This document shows, one piece after another, positions 1 through 12,360 of a DNA stretch of 64,000 nucleotides. The position numbers and the translations under genes are program-made. The DNA is from Mactra quadrangularis (lineage: Eukaryota; Mollusca; Bivalvia; Venerida; Mactridae): contig CM046298.1 of the NCBI GenBank assembly GCA_025267735.1, forward strand, positions 33,516,764-33,580,763, read 5' to 3'. The notes below the pieces were generated by a model. The model searched no databases. It was not told the DNA's origin and saw nothing but the letters and a program-made list of their open reading frames with translations. How positions within the stretch are numbered: position 1 is the stretch's first letter; each line of letters starts with the position of its first letter.

Positions 1-37
1 AGACTTGCGTGCTACCAACTGAGCTAACCGGGCGGCT
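1..37 (-). repeat. tRNA-derived SINE, head only (cut by window edge)
   Basis: On the minus strand this reads as the 5' half of a tRNA-like sequence with an A-box (TAGCTCAGTTGGTAG) followed by CACGCAAGTCT. The same head occurs at 27570-27650 and 4500-4556, where the full SINE body follows. Here the body would continue to the left, outside the window. Confidence 0.75.
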
Positions 38-128
38 ATGGATGTTTAATACACAGAACTGATAAATGATGGAATCTCAGATATTTGTACAGAGTTGAAT
101 TCCCCTTGATACATTAATAGCTGTATTA

Positions 129-294
129 CAGTCTACGAAATTAGCAGGTGTCCAGTTGCTCAGAACAACTACTTCTTAGTTTGAGCAACCAAAAATTTCT
201 TTTGGGCAACAAATAATCAACAAACAAGACATAGTGCTTTCTACTAAAATGACCTGTTTGGGCATCCACTTTCAAATCATTATTCAGTAGACTG
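129..294. mobile_element. MITE family A (CAGTCTACGAAATTAG ends)
   Basis: A 166-bp element with inverted ends: CAGTCTACGAAATTAG on the left and a diverged copy ending GTAGACTG on the right. The interior shares blocks such as 'gggcaacca' and 'aaaatgacctgt' with copies at 15618-15789, 57714-57858 and 62610-62773. The flanks gtatta and atatta are an imperfect 6-bp match. There is no coding capacity, so it is a non-autonomous DNA transposon of unknown superfamily. Confidence 0.75.
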
Positions 295-2522
295 ATATTA
301 ACAGGGACAACAAACATCATCTCTGGTTAGACTGGTATTCAGGTGAATAAGCATCATCTCTGGTTTTTGTCAGAATTACAGATAATGCATTAACTATCAT
401 CTAAGATCTTTCGATTTGATGAGGTATTTGATATTAATATAAAAACTAGTTTGGTGAACTAATCACAAAGGTATGACTTGAAATTAGACAAAAAAAATTG
501 ACAATGTAAACCAAAAAAAACAAATAAAGAAAGAATAATTTGTCATTATTTTTTAATTATCTCCCATGTAATTTAATATCTAATCAAAATCAATATATTT
601 CACTGTGAATTAAGCATTAATTTATGCTAATTAATAATCAAAGCGCTAAAGGCACTGGAGTTGTTCGACAGAGAAAACATGTTGTGCTTTGGTTACTTAA
701 TGTGCTCAAAAATGTGACAAAATATGTAGAATAAGATTTCGTTTCTTGAAACATAGACTGCAGAGCTCTCGTTGTATGAAATGTATCTTCAAAATGGTGC
801 CATTTGTACTTGTAAACTATACATGAAAATCCGATTTTAATTTGATTATCAAAAATACCGATATCCCAATGTTCAGTGAAATCTAATTTAGAAATTGATT
901 ACAATGCATACTCCTATAATTGCACAGATATAATAACCATAGAGGAGTACAGGGAAATACTATTGAATGTTACTAATATGTATTTATGGATAAGTATTCC
1001 TGTAGTTATAAGCCAGCATTTTTTACAATTTAATCATCATGATTTTATCTTTTAAAAAAAACGAAAAAAAAAACATACAACGGTTTTATATTCATGTATA
1101 CGCCGCACTACTTCCTGCGCGTTGTTGTTGTGCGATATGAGTCAAGCGTCAGGGCCAAGATATGTTTTATTGTCTACGTATAGAATGAGAGATTAATGCG
1201 TCGCGCCCTATCAAATTGGGGTTCACCACAGGGAATCTTCACTGTCGTATATATTTTCAGTGTTGGGTTAAATGTAATTATTACAATTATTAAAACCTTT
1301 CTCAGTCATACACATGCTTAAAGATTTGAGTTCCTTCATGTACCTCAAAAAGTAGATTTTGTAGTAAGCTTGCTATACTGATTTCTCAAAATTGGGGTAT
1401 ATAGTTGTTCTTCGAACAATTAATGAAAACTCTGTATATCATAGGTTTGAAGAGTTGAGCCCCGTCATGTACCTCAAAAAAAGTAGAATCTGTAGTAAGG
1501 TTGCTACACCGATTTCTCAAATTAGCGTATATAGTTGTTCGACAAGCCAACAACTAAAAAATGATACATAAAGATTTTAAAAAGGCATACATATCTTAGC
1601 ATGGACACTGTGAATGGCTTGGCCATCAGAGAAGCGTAGCTTTAAATTCCCAATTAGGGAGTTTCTGCTTCAGTTCAAGGTGAGTCTATTGCATTAAGAA
1701 CAATATTTTATATCCCTTACCTAAACAGTCTTTCATCATTTTAATACACTTCTATATACAAGAAAGACACTATACTTTACTAAGAGCGTGAGAATAGCTG
1801 GTGGGTGGGTTGCGAGCAGAGCCCAATCAGTCCCCCACACCCATTCCTATTTGTGATATTTAACTTATATTTCTAATAAAGAACAGAAGTCCTGGTTTAA
1901 TAATATACAAGCGAACTATATACTTCTTGTCACAGTATGAATTTGTGACCTAATTAATTCTAAATTTAGAAGATAAGTAAGATTTTCTAATGTTTTAAGA
2001 AAAGGGAGAGAATATGAAAGTCAATAGAAAGTTGTATGACCATGTGGTATATTAAACATGTTTTTATAATTGAATCCCACAAGTGTTTTGTTTACCGATT
2101 TAATACCAGTCTTTTGTGTATAGTTCGAACAAAACAAAAAACAAACAATGTTTGTAATAACAATACAATGAACTAGTCGAAGAAGAGGGATGCTCAGGAT
2201 GACAATAATATAAACAATTGTTATATGTTTTACAAGTGTTGGTATTAAAAAAAAATTGTGTAATGGAAAAGCTTTCTACCATTACAAGCATGATTTACCA
2301 AGTGGTGGTGGTGGTTTATCCGCCATGCTAATTTTGTTAAAATGAATTATGCAAATTTTATATTCAAGACTGCCTACCCCTGAAATGGATTGTCTCATTT
2401 TTAATGTTTGCCTAAACACGTTTTGTTTTTTGTACGCACTATACATTAAACCATTGGGTTACTTACTCAGTTTCATCGCTCTTCCATGACGTGTTGTAGA
2501 ATAAATCTCCATTAAGATATTC
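295..2522. other. Intergenic stretch, no gene seen
   Basis: A+T-rich DNA without a convincing exon. Positions 1100-1250 are less A+T-rich and contain several CpGs. A possible splice donor (CAAG|GTGAGT) lies at about 1680 on the plus strand, but the frame before it is closed by stops. The tandem duplication at 1321-1545 is listed separately. Confidence 0.5.
1321..1545. repeat. Tandem duplication, about 125-bp period
   Basis: Two adjacent diverged copies share 'tcatgtacctcaaaaa', 'gtagtaag.ttgctata/caccgatttctcaaa' and 'gtatatagttgttc'. Copy 1 is about 1321-1424 and copy 2 about 1448-1545. No coding frame is evident. Confidence 0.7.
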
Positions 2523-2672
2523 TTAAATTTTATTTAACTGTCATTGGTGCACACATTAACTCTGCTGATTTACATATTCACTACAATACTTCTGTGGTCA
2601 TGATTGATAAAATATATCTAAATCAGTGGAGTTAATGTATGCGCCACTGACAGTTGAATGAAATTTAACAAT
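2523..2672. mobile_element. MITE family B (ATTGTTAAATTTTATTCAACTG ends)
   Basis: Two inverted arms of about 60 bp flank a short middle. Outermost is TTAAATTTTATTTAACTGTC, then a block with 'acattaactctgctgattta'; the right arm mirrors it ('aaatcagtggagttaatgta' then CACTGACAGTTGAA). Related copies lie at 4936-5198, 5363-5541, 32941-33192, 36747-36899 and 37192-37345. There is no ORF. It is probably a non-autonomous DNA transposon; I cannot assign the superfamily. Confidence 0.75.
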
Positions 2673-2958
2673 GTCAGGTAGTCGTCATAGATCTTGAGAA
2701 AACATGTAAAATTTGTCCAATGCAATTTTTCACACATGTTCCTACAGCCAATACTTACATGAAAACATTCATGGCCGTGGTTTCAGTTTCTGGATCAGTG
2801 ATAACTTGACTCATCTATTGTTTAATTTTATTCAATTGTCGGTGCTGCATCATTCTATAAATGACAGTGAAGATATCACCTCTATACTAAGATGCACATC
2901 TCCATACAAAGATCAGTAGGACTGTTTGCGTACATAATGGTGGTGCATACATAAACCC

Positions 2959-3327
2959 CATTCGGAACACCTCGACCTTTCATGAATGAATAATCTCATT
3001 CTTAATCTCAATCTTATTCATGGGGGTCTTCACTGGATTTTGGTGATTTTACTACCTATGCGAGGCGAAGCATGTAACCGTTACACAAAATAGTTCTTGT
3101 AGTATACACACACATCTTTGTCTAAACATATTTATTTGTTTTAAATTGAACTAAGTATTGTTCATGGGTATCATTGAAATGTGTAATTTCAAATTTACTG
3201 ACTAAAAACGAAACTTCAGTCATCGCCATAACGATCGTGTATTTGTTTTCTTGAACACCGGTTTTCCAAAATGGCGCCTAAATATGTCCGAAGTTATTCG
3301 TAGCGAATGGTCGCGGAGTTCCGAATG
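2959..3327. mobile_element. Mutator-like MITE (family C), 10-bp target-site duplication
   Basis: The element begins CATTCGGAACACCTCG and ends CGCGGAGTTCCGAATG. It is flanked on both sides by ACATAAACCC (2949-2958 and 3328-3337), a perfect 10-bp target-site duplication. Duplications of 9-11 bp are typical of Mutator-like elements. At 369 bp with no ORF it is non-autonomous. Relatives lie at 14175-14566, 14628-14993 and 22925-23215 (9-bp duplication). Confidence 0.85.
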
Positions 3328-3387
3328 ACATAAACCCCATTCAAATACTTATCTCAGTGTTTTTGTTTCTGCTATCCCTTATTGAGT

Positions 3388-3441
3388 ATACAAAACAGTG
3401 GTGTTAATGTACGCCCCACTGTCAGTTGAATAAAATTTATC
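3388..3441. repeat. Single right arm of MITE family B
   Basis: Carries 'cagtggtgttaatgtacgcc' followed by CCACTGTCAGTTGAATAAAA, the right inverted arm of family B. No left arm is found within 300 bp, so this is a truncated copy. Confidence 0.6.
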
Positions 3442-4029
3442 GAATAAATAGTCCAAACCATCAGAACCAAGTAAGGCCTAAACAAAAAGCTATGTGTTTC
3501 AGATATTAATTCAAAATATATATAAACATGGGTGGCAGTTGAAAGTATTGAACATTCTGAGAACCTACTTTCATAATACTGAAACAGACAGATTTCATAT
3601 ACCCCGTAGATTACATAGAGTAATTTATTCTCAAAATACTGAAATCAGTATTGAAATAGAAAACTTTCACCAATATGTTAAGCAAGCTTGACAGTAAGTT
3701 TTCAGTTCACTAGAGAATTGGTAACAGTGTCACAGCACCATAGATTAACTTTATGGCTAAACATAAGATGGACCCCTTCTTAAAAAAACACCTTGTAGAC
3801 TTTTCAAATATTTTTATTTCATTCATTTCATTGCACTGTTTGAAAGTACGATTATATATATTTACAAATTTTTTGTACAAATTAATTTTAAATATCACAA
3901 AATAAATACTAATATACTATGTTCAATATAGTGCAACAATGATACCTAGTCTCATATAAGTATTGTGTAGGTGTGGCTACTTCTGTAAATTTCCTAAACA
4001 AAATGATAGTGTCATAGTGTCACATATTG

Positions 4030-4186
4030 GTTTAAATAAACGAGGGTGAATTGCCTAAGCGTTTCACTAGCTAGCACTTTGCCCCCTGGTACCCTGTATT
4101 TGATATCAACTACTATTCCTTTTGGTATAAGAATGGTACCAGGGCACAAAGGGAAATATAGTTATATGCTTAGGCCATTTACAAAT
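4030..4186. repeat. Dispersed repeat (TTTGCCCCCTGGTACCCT type)
   Basis: Contains 'ctagctagcactttgccccc' followed by TGGTACCCTGTATTTGATATC. The second half carries an inverted match (TGGTACCAGGGCACAAAG), and GCCTAAGCG near the start mirrors TGCTTAGGCC at the end. A diverged relative lies at 34100-34222. It is a probable short inverted-repeat transposon. Confidence 0.5.
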
Positions 4187-4295
4187 TGTTTATTTCAGAA
4201 TGGTATAAAGTCACAGCCATGGTAGATTTAAAGATTTCTAATTCAGAGGTCTTGTGTTTGATTCTTGGTCATAGCAAGTCATAACCTTTATTTCA

Positions 4296-4557
4296 TTTTT
4301 TTTGGTTGGGTTAAACACTGTAGTAACACATTGTATAGGTCACATTATAGCATCTCACCATTCCTTACTAGGCACATACTTTCAGTCAGTGACTGACAAC
4401 CGCTCTGCAAGATTTAGAGTCAGTTGTAGATGAGAATATGGCCAAAGAAAATATTTCATGACCTAACTCCACTAAAGTAAGCCCTACCTGGGAATCAAAC
4501 CCACAAGCCCTGGATCAGTAAACTTGTGTGCTACTGATTGAGCTAGCCAGGCAGGCT
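4296..4557 (-). repeat. tRNA-derived SINE (type 1), near full length
   Basis: On the minus strand a tRNA-like head has A-box TAGCTCAATCAGTAG and B-box GGTTTGATTCC. A unique body follows, then a tail ending 'gacctatacaatgtgttactacagtgtttaaccc'-like sequence and an A-rich end. The same architecture is seen at 27343-27650. Tail-only fragments lie at 11941-12060 and 18450-18600. Confidence 0.85.
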
Positions 4558-4935
4558 GATTATTGATTTTCATCAAGAGATGAAGACATTGTTAGCTCCT
4601 TGGGAAACATAAGTAAGAACTGGTATAGACATATGTCCAGAAAAGTTTGTTAAGCAAGTCTAACATTATTAAAAGAGTTGAAAAACAGTAAAATGTTAAA
4701 TAAATAAATAACAGTGTTTTTGATAGAAGCCATGCCATCAAACACCAGCATGAGACTACAGATCGTTGTTACACTATACAATGGGTGAATCAGTACACAC
4801 TTGAATGAAATACTGTCACTACTTTCAAACCTTCATGTACATTGTAATATAGAAACAATACAATCAAGTACATTGTAGTAAGACAATTTAGAATTTCATT
4901 CCAACAATGAAAACTAACACACTGGCACACAATGC

Positions 4936-5198
4936 ATTGTTATACTTCATTCCACTGTCAGTGGCGCATGCATTAACCCTACTGATTTAAATATTCAATA
5001 TAATGCTTAATATTCTTTGTACGTAAATATGGATAGCCTTTTTATCAAAAGTAAGTAAAGAAGTACTGAACTTTTGTACTCTCAATCAATAAAAAAAGAT
5101 GATCACATTTATGTATGGGGAATATCAAATAAATATTGAGTTTATAAATCAGTGGGGTTAATGTATACACCACTGACAATTGAATAAAATTTTACAAT
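4936..5198. mobile_element. MITE family B copy
   Basis: Both ends start ATTGT (right end read in reverse). The arms contain CCACTGTCAGTGGCGCATG on the left and CACCACTGACAATTGAAT on the right, with the 'ttaaccctactgatttaaat' block inverted between them. It is 263 bp long, with no ORF and no clear target-site duplication. Confidence 0.75.
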
Positions 5199-5362
5199 AT
5201 TAAATAACAAAATATCTGATCTAATAACCAGAGAATTGATTTCTATATCTGATAAACAAATTTGAATGAAGTCATTAAGGTATGGGCTGTATTATACAAA
5301 ATCTCATGAAAAGCAATGGTAGATTTTTTAGTAAGCAAATGGTCCGGTAGCTGTTTGGTACT

Positions 5363-5541
5363 ATTGGTAAATCTTTATTCAACTGTAAGTGGGGCATTAA
5401 TAAACCCTGCTGATTTAAATACTCAAATTTAGTAGATATTCCCAATACTTAAATGCGGTGAATACAGAAGTAAAGTAGTGAGTTTTTAAATCAGCAGGGT
5501 TAATGCATGCAACACTGACAGTTGAATATTATTTTACCAAT
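5363..5541. mobile_element. MITE family B copy
   Basis: The left end ATTGGTAAATCTTTATTCAA is mirrored by the right end TTGAATATTATTTTACCAAT. The inner arms carry 'aaaccctgctgatttaaat' and its inverse. It lies 165 bp from the copy at 4936-5198, forming a small cluster. Confidence 0.75.
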
Positions 5542-6142
5542 ACCACTATACCAACATTTATAAAATGGCTCTAAATGTCTTTGGTCACACTACAACCTTA
5601 TTTAATCTTCACACATATCATTGAACAACCAACTAAATACAGAGCTCACCAAAAGTTCTTAGACAAATGTAGTTTTTACATAACACAGAGCTAGTTACAC
5701 AAATAGCGACACCTGCTCCTAAATATTCAATACAAACTTAAGAAAATGTGAAACTCTGTTAACTAATATCAAAAATTAAAAATACAAAATGTATGTGCAG
5801 ATGCAGGACAAGTTCTTTTATATTTACCTTAACAGAATTTTCATTCTTTATTTAACAATAAAATTTAAAGAGTAAATTAAATAAGTAATCCTTACACTAC
5901 ATACAACCTAAATTCATTGGAATTCATGGAAAACAAAATTTAACAGTAATTTCAGCATTAAAAGTGATGAAAATTTGAATTTCTTATTCTGGCTCAAACT
6001 TAATATGCTTACAACTATACAAAGTAATAACAAAAAACCAACATCTAACAAGTAATGCTTGAGTGGGCTAAAAAACTTAAGTTTAAGCAGTAACAATTAT
6101 AGCAAAGATATAAAACAGCACTTGCACTCAACAATAACAGCT

Positions 6143-6204
6143 AGGGTTGCCTGCAATTGTGCATTGCATTCAGAGTGAGTTACTACAGTCTTGCAGGCAA
6201 CCCT
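6143..6204. repeat. Small hairpin repeat (AGGGTTGCCTGCAA)
   Basis: AGGGTTGCCTGCAA at the left is matched by TTGCAGGCAACCCT at the right across a 34-bp middle. The same ends occur at 7077-7148, so this is a dispersed mini-element rather than a chance palindrome. Confidence 0.65.
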
Positions 6205-7076
6205 TGAAATCTTCCTTTAGGGTCTTTGGAGACATGGTCCAAGGGCCCGTATTATCAAGCATCTTATGACTGATTTTAGTCTTAAATACATCTACTAGCA
6301 TATTGAACAGTTGAATTATTGTAAGATATTTGATAATATGCTGCCCAAGAGAAGTTTGAACAAACAAGCTTCCGTGTCTAAATGGGACATAACCATGTTG
6401 TCATAAACGCTGGCTTGAAGGCAAGTAAGTACAAGTGCAGTTTTATACCTCTGCCACATAACCTTTGATCTATATAACTGGATTCAACATTCAACTCCAT
6501 TTTATGACTTACAAAACTATTCCAGCAAAAAAAAATTAAATAAAGAAAAAGTGAACTTTCTTGTTTCCATGTCAACAATATCTTATAGGTCTTAGGTTTG
6601 AGTAGAACCAATTAAATTGAACATGAAATAATGTTCAAACTATGGCTGCAACAATATGATTCAATACATTGAAAATTGATTGCGAGGGCGTCTATTCGGA
6701 TCAGAAACCCGCGAATTTCCATTCGATACTGGCTTTTAAACTTGTCGATAAAAGTTATAAGGATTTAAGACTTTTAATTCCAATGATTAACTAGTAATAA
6801 ATAAATCGGTATGAAAATTCATTTGTTTTATCGACCATGTTCTATTACAAATGTTTAAAACTAAGTAGCCATTTTATTTTTTTCAATATAAGGTAACAAT
6901 TTAAATAATATGAATGAATTACGGTACATTAGAATTAAACTATAGAATTATATGAATCAAAAAATTATATATATTAAAATGAAAGAAAAAATCTCATCGA
7001 AATTGACTTTCCAGTGAGTCCTAGTTCAAACCAGCTGTATAGATCAATGTTAACAATAATCTCATTAGAGTATATC

Positions 7077-7148
7077 AGGGTTGTCTGCAAGACTGTAGTA
7101 ACTTGCTCTTTGACGTAGTACGCTTACTACAGTCTTGCAGGCAACCCT
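7077..7148. repeat. Small hairpin repeat, longer arms
   Basis: AGGGTTGTCTGCAAGACTG plus TAGTAA is inverted as TTACTACAGTCTTGCAGGC plus AACCCT. The arms are about 25 bp with one mismatch and a 22-bp loop. It is the same mini-element as 6143-6204, better preserved. Confidence 0.7.
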
Positions 7149-7668
7149 CGACATGTATATCAAACTGTTGATTTCTAACTGACTTATGTCATTAATCAAC
7201 TATTCTGAACACAAGTTAATAGGTTTTTCCAACAGAAAAAGTTGTTTGTACCATATGCTCAATACAGAACAATGGTATATTTCATATTATAGCTAAAATG
7301 CATGTAACACAGATCTGATATAACCCTGTTGTTTTGTAACCTATATGTATATTTAATACTGAAATACACAGATTCCATAAAAAGTGCATAGAGTAAATTT
7401 ATTCTCCAAATACTGAAACCAGTCTTAATACTGAAATCTTTCACTCATGCACATTTTTATTTCAACTTTGTTCCGCACTAATACATCAAGTACAAACAAA
7501 GTTTTTCTGCTTTGAAAAAACCCCATCATCTTGAGTTCAGAGACAAATCTAACATTCTTGTACACAAATTATAACAGTAAATCAGTTGTGAAATAATTTC
7601 ATACCATCATTAGTCAGCTACCTGACCTCAAACCCTGTAATGCTAAGCAAACTATCAGAAATATATGG

Positions 7669-7892
7669 TTTTCTTTCATGCTTTACATTGAAACGTCCCG
7701 TTATTTGATGAAAAATAAGCAATAAAAATATAAATTTTATATTCTAATTGTAGTGAAAATACATTATTTATATCTTCATCACCAATGATGTCATCTTGGA
7801 AGATGAATGACGTCATCTTGGAGAAGAAATGATGTCACATTATAATATGTGTAAAATACATCTAATAAAACAAAACTAAGCATGAAAGAAAC
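7669..7892. mobile_element. MITE family D carrying CRE-like motifs
   Basis: The ends are inverted: TTTTCTTTCATGCTTTAC on the left and AGCATGAAAGAAA on the right. Inside are three 'atgatgtcat/atgacgtcat' type sites, one the palindrome TGACGTCA at 7808-7815. A reverse-orientation copy with the same order of motifs is at 57092-57313 and a fragment lies near 17395-17458. There is no ORF. Confidence 0.7.
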
Positions 7893-8443
7893 AGAATATT
7901 AGTCAACTTTTGTGTAAGATATTTTTATTTCAACTCGTGAACTCAGAAAATGACATTTTCCCTTGTTACTAACCACTTGTGAAAGTATGTTTTCTGAGCA
8001 CACTTAGTGTAAATTAAATTTACACTAATTGAGTTATTACAGTAATAAAAACTGATTTTATACAATAATTGACCAATATCGTCTATATATTTACCCCTTG
8101 ATATACAGAAGTGGTCTTTGAATTTGATTCAGACTTTAAACTTAAATAGCCATTGCAAATATCTGACGACAATGGATTTGTATCAGAAATCACGTTGATG
8201 TGCTTCATTAGTATTGCATGCTTATAAGCAAACAAATCTAAAATACATCTGTAGCAAAATTATGCACCCATTAAAACAAAGTTATTTTGATTTGAAAACA
8301 TACTTGGCACAATAACTTGGCCATGCCTACATTTTGTACATTAATAAGTGACGTAACATTCTTCAAAATGATTTTGATGAAACTTCAAGTATGTGATATA
8401 GTTCTCTATGTTGAAATTGAAACTTTTTAATATCCAAAACTCA

Positions 8444-9034
8444 GCAAAGTACACGGGCTTGTTGGTATCAGGATCCAAAGTATTCTTCATTTCTTTTTCT
8501 AAGGATATATTCTCATTACCTAGCCATTCATTAACTGTCTTGGCAACACTGTTATCTACATCTTTGAACTTGGCCAAAAGTTCTAAGGGCGAGGCATAGT
8601 TCGATGTCAAGCTCAAGCGTTTGATAAGACGTTGAATTAAAGCTTCCTGATGGGAATTGTTCTTGATTCTGCTACAAGGAATAGAAAAATAATCTATTAT
8701 ATCATTTGATCTTTTGTTTTAACAAAAATTCAATCAAAAAATACTTTCTAACCAAAAAACCGTTAAGTTCTATTTTCTTGGGACTGTTTGTTAAAAATAT
8801 TTTTTTTGATTGAATTTTTGTTAAAATAAAATATCAAATGATATAATAGATTATTTTTCTATTCTAGCTTGACATCCAACTATGCCTCGCCCTTAGAACT
8901 TTTGGCCAAGTTCAAAGATGTAGATAACAGTGTTGCCAAGACAGTTAATGAATGGCTAGGTAATGAGAATATATCCTTAGAAAAAGAAATGGAGAATACT
9001 TTGGATCCTGATATCAACAAGCCTGTGTACTTTG
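8444..9034. repeat. Inverted duplication of coding-like sequence
   Basis: The minus-strand translation of 8616-8444 and the plus-strand translation from 8869 give nearly the same peptide (LTSNYASPLELLAKFKDVDN then SVAKTVNEWLGNENISLEKE). The two arms diverge from a loop at about 8746-8796. The inner flanks, including a possible intron end (ttctattctag), are also mirrored. The left arm has about 65 extra bases between the intron-like end and the shared exon. It lies at the 5' side of the decayed transposase gene. Confidence 0.8.
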
Positions 9035-11443
9035 TGGCGGAAGATGCTTCTTTAAAGATGCACTGACAAAGAATGGACAATTTCTTCAAGTAGATGACGA
9101 AGGGATAGTCCAAGCCACCCAGATGACCAGCATAGTGATAACGGGGATTCTAACCCTGGGACACGAGTGTATTTTGGGTTTGAGTTAATTAGATTTTTTT
9201 AAATTTTTTGTCATTTTTATAAATATTTCTAACCACCCCGAATTCGAAACACCGGCTTTACTTAGAATTTTTAATATACTTTGTTTTTTACTGGACTGGA
9301 ATTTTTTTTTTTATTAGAAAGTTTTTACTTTTGTACTTGTTGCGTGTACTTAAACTGTTCTAACACCCCCCATTATCTATTTTTATACTTTGTGTATTTT
9401 TCTAGATACGATAACAAAAAGGACCAACAACAAGAGTTGAAGAAGAAGGTTATCTTGTCTTTGCAGTTGTTTCATAGGCGTTTCATGGCCAAGTTAGCTG
9501 GGAGAACTACAGCGATATGCTATCACTATTCTCTGAATAGTCAAGCTAAAAATGGAGAGGAAGATTACTAATTTAGGGGACAAAACACATTCTATAAAAG
9601 GGAAAAGATACAGACAACCATTCTGGTTCAGAAGGGGCAGTTTTAAAGTAGATCTGAGAATTAAAAAAAAAAAGCACAAAAGAGAACAAGAATTTTCTGT
9701 GGAAAATGAAAACATAAACAAGCCAATGACTGACATTGACAAAATTGAACTATTGAATGGCAATAACATGAATGTATGTAGTGCATCATTTGTGCAAGAC
9801 GGTAAAAGTGTAATTTTTCAAGATGAGGAAAGAAATATAACTGACTGAAAGTGAAAAAATGATAGAAATAGCAAATGAAAATGAAGACTTGAAGAAAAGA
9901 GTGACTGGTTTTGAGAAATCATTTGTTGAATGTGACTCAGGTACTGACACTGTAATTTTACACGATGACGAAGAGAAGTCAATGCTTCCCTTAGAAGATG
10001 AAGTTTCTGCCATACAAGTGACTGATACATAGAGTAAGAAATCGGATTTAGAATATGAGATCCATGGATGAGTTGATTTACTTAATAATGAAACAAATGT
10101 TATTGAATATGATCAAGTGGTAAATGAAGTAAAATGCAGGGATCCTGATTTACCATCAAATGAAGGGTTGAGTAAAATTGGTATAATTTATTCAGACTTT
10201 TATTACATTGACAGGACAAGTAAAAGCAACTATCTTATTGATGGTGATGACAAATAAGATTTTGAAAACCATGTTAGATTTAATAAAACTGCAATAATGG
10301 CAAAAAATGAGAAAAGAAATAAACTTTCATCGCACAGAAAAGAAGGAAACAGTGTTAGCCCTGAGCATAATGAGAGAATTTTTTTTAATTTAAAATGAAT
10401 TGCACCAAGAAAAAGAAGTCAATCAGAAAGAAAATAAAAACTTGACTGAATTTTCTTATCAGTTATTATACAAAACAGATAGGAGGGTTAAACCCTAAAA
10501 AAAAGAGTAGAAGACAGAAAAAGTAGTAAAAATAAGAAAATACTGTAAAAAGGCGGGACAGAACTGCTCAGTGAAAGATTCAATGAACACATACCAGGAT
10601 GTGTCTTTGCATTTAAGGGACACCATATATCCCAAAAGATAAAAGGTCCATACCTTAACACTAGCAAGGTGTAAACATGACAATTGTGGAACGTTCAATT
10701 TCAGAATTTAAAACAAGCCTAAAAAGTTTCACAAAACAGTTGAAGTAATTGTTACAGTTGTTGAATAATATATTATTCATAGAAGACCGGACATAAAAAA
10801 GAGACAACTTAAGGGTACGAAAAGGAAGCAAGTTCAGAAACAACTTTCAGATTTTCAGATCAGTCAGCTACAAAATATTTTTATGACCATCTAGGTGAAA
10901 TGAAAATTGATAAATTTGAACAAGGGAACTATAGGCTACAAATGCCAGTCAGCAGAGGTTTTGAGAAAAGCTAAGAGTGAATGGAACCTAAATGATGTGC
11001 TTCACAAAGATTCTTTTACAGAACTATGTATAGTTCAAAGAGAAATTGAAACCAATGACAGTGACAGCAAATCAATTAAAGATTATGTAAGAGAAATTTC
11101 ATTTATACCATTTAGAGTAGTTGTGTTTTCAGAAAATTCTATAAATGCTACCAAGAACTGTATACAACACAGAGATGCCGTGTTTTATCTAGATGCCACT
11201 GGATCTGTTGTTCCCGAAGCTACAGAAGCAAACAAAAAGCTTTCGTACTATGCCTTGGCATTTAAAGCAATTGACCACCCAAAAGAGCAAAAGTCGCCGA
11301 TTTCTGTTTTAGAATTTATATTAGACCAACAAACAACAACAGATATATTTTACCCTATGATAATAACAAAATGTAAACTTGTTGGGGCAAAATCAACTGA
11401 AGAAGGCCAATGGCCGAAACATTTTGAAATAAAAAGAGTTTAA
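8866..11443 (+). pseudogene. Decayed MULE-like transposase gene (probable)
   Basis: Broken plus-strand frames run through this stretch. In order: the SNYASPLELL peptide (8869-9066); frameshifted continuations at about 9050-9190; a basic lysine-rich frame (9552-9848); acidic segments with stops (9860-10370); then at 10550-10680 a frame with GCVFAFKGHHISQKIKGPYL, which resembles the N-terminal zinc-binding part of some MULE-type transposases. The longest frame, 10907-11443 (178 aa), contains VFYLDATGSVVPEA, YYALAFKAI and SVLEFILDQQ, a spacing I associate with the DDE region of Mutator/NOF-like transposases. Several stops and shifts show it is inactive. The family call rests on motif recall and could be wrong; another DDE superfamily is possible. 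Upstream pieces may belong to a captured host gene. Confidence 0.5.
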
Positions 11444-11940
11444 ATAGGCCTGCAAAGTTAACAAGGCCAAACTAAAAGGAACAGATTTTGCATGTGCATT
11501 AATCCATACTGCTTACTGTCAACTAACTAATTTTACATCTATAAATTCATACATCAGATATTGCCATCAGATAACCACCGGAAAAGGCGAAAAACAAAAT
11601 TGTATGGTAGTCCTCGCCCAGTGTATGTATCTATATGTGTTAAGAAACTTTTGGACACCAGAGTATGAAAGTTCCAGGTAAGCTTTCTGAGTGTTGCACA
11701 TAAAAAAAGTTTCAATTTTAACATAGTTCAAAATTATTGATACACAACTGATAAAAAACAACCATTATAACAAATTGTACAGAGAGTCAGATAAGTGAAA
11801 TCAACATAAGAATGATACAAGTAGATCTATAATATATATATATATCACAGTATAGAAAATTTGGTGGGATCATTTTAACAAACTGTTTTAAAAATGAAGG
11901 CCAGCACAGTTCTACATCACCTTAGACACAATATACACTT

Positions 11941-12060
11941 AATTTATTTTGTTGGGTTTAACATCAAAGCAACACATTGTGTAGGTCAAATCACCGCAGT
12001 AAGTTAACCTACTCACAGTTTCTCAAAGGCTCTGGATTAAGCTGTTTATAAACACATAGT
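11941..12060 (-). repeat. SINE type 1 tail fragment
   Basis: Shares 'gttgggtttaacatcaaagc', 'aacacattgtgtaggtca' and 'cctactcacagtttct' with the 3' tails of the SINEs at 4296-4557 and 27343-27650. The tRNA head is missing. Confidence 0.6.
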
Positions 12061-12360
12061 TCATGCATTGGTGAAAGTCAAATTCAAACTCCTAAAATTC
12101 ATGATTTCAACAGTTTGGCATTAGAAAGGAGCCCTTTTTTCAGGTCCCCAAAATCCTGAAGTTCAGGACTAGTTTTCACCAGTAAAATTATATATAGCGT
12201 CTAAGGTAGTTAAGAATTGTGCCTACCCACTTTGTTTCTAACATTTGAATATTACACTACATACAGAACAGTCATACAAATTATAACACTACTAACCAAT
12301 AAAAAGTTTATTACCTATTACAGATTTTTCTATTAAAAAACTCAAACCATGGGAAAAACA

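Larger units (their letters stand above)
5542..7668. other. Intergenic stretch, no gene seen
   Basis: A+T-rich DNA with only short, low-complexity open frames. It contains the two small hairpins at 6143-6204 and 7077-7148. At about 6640 there is a repeat end (GGCTGCAACAATATGATTC) that resembles the termini of the element at 12361-12879; its partner end was not found. Confidence 0.5.
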
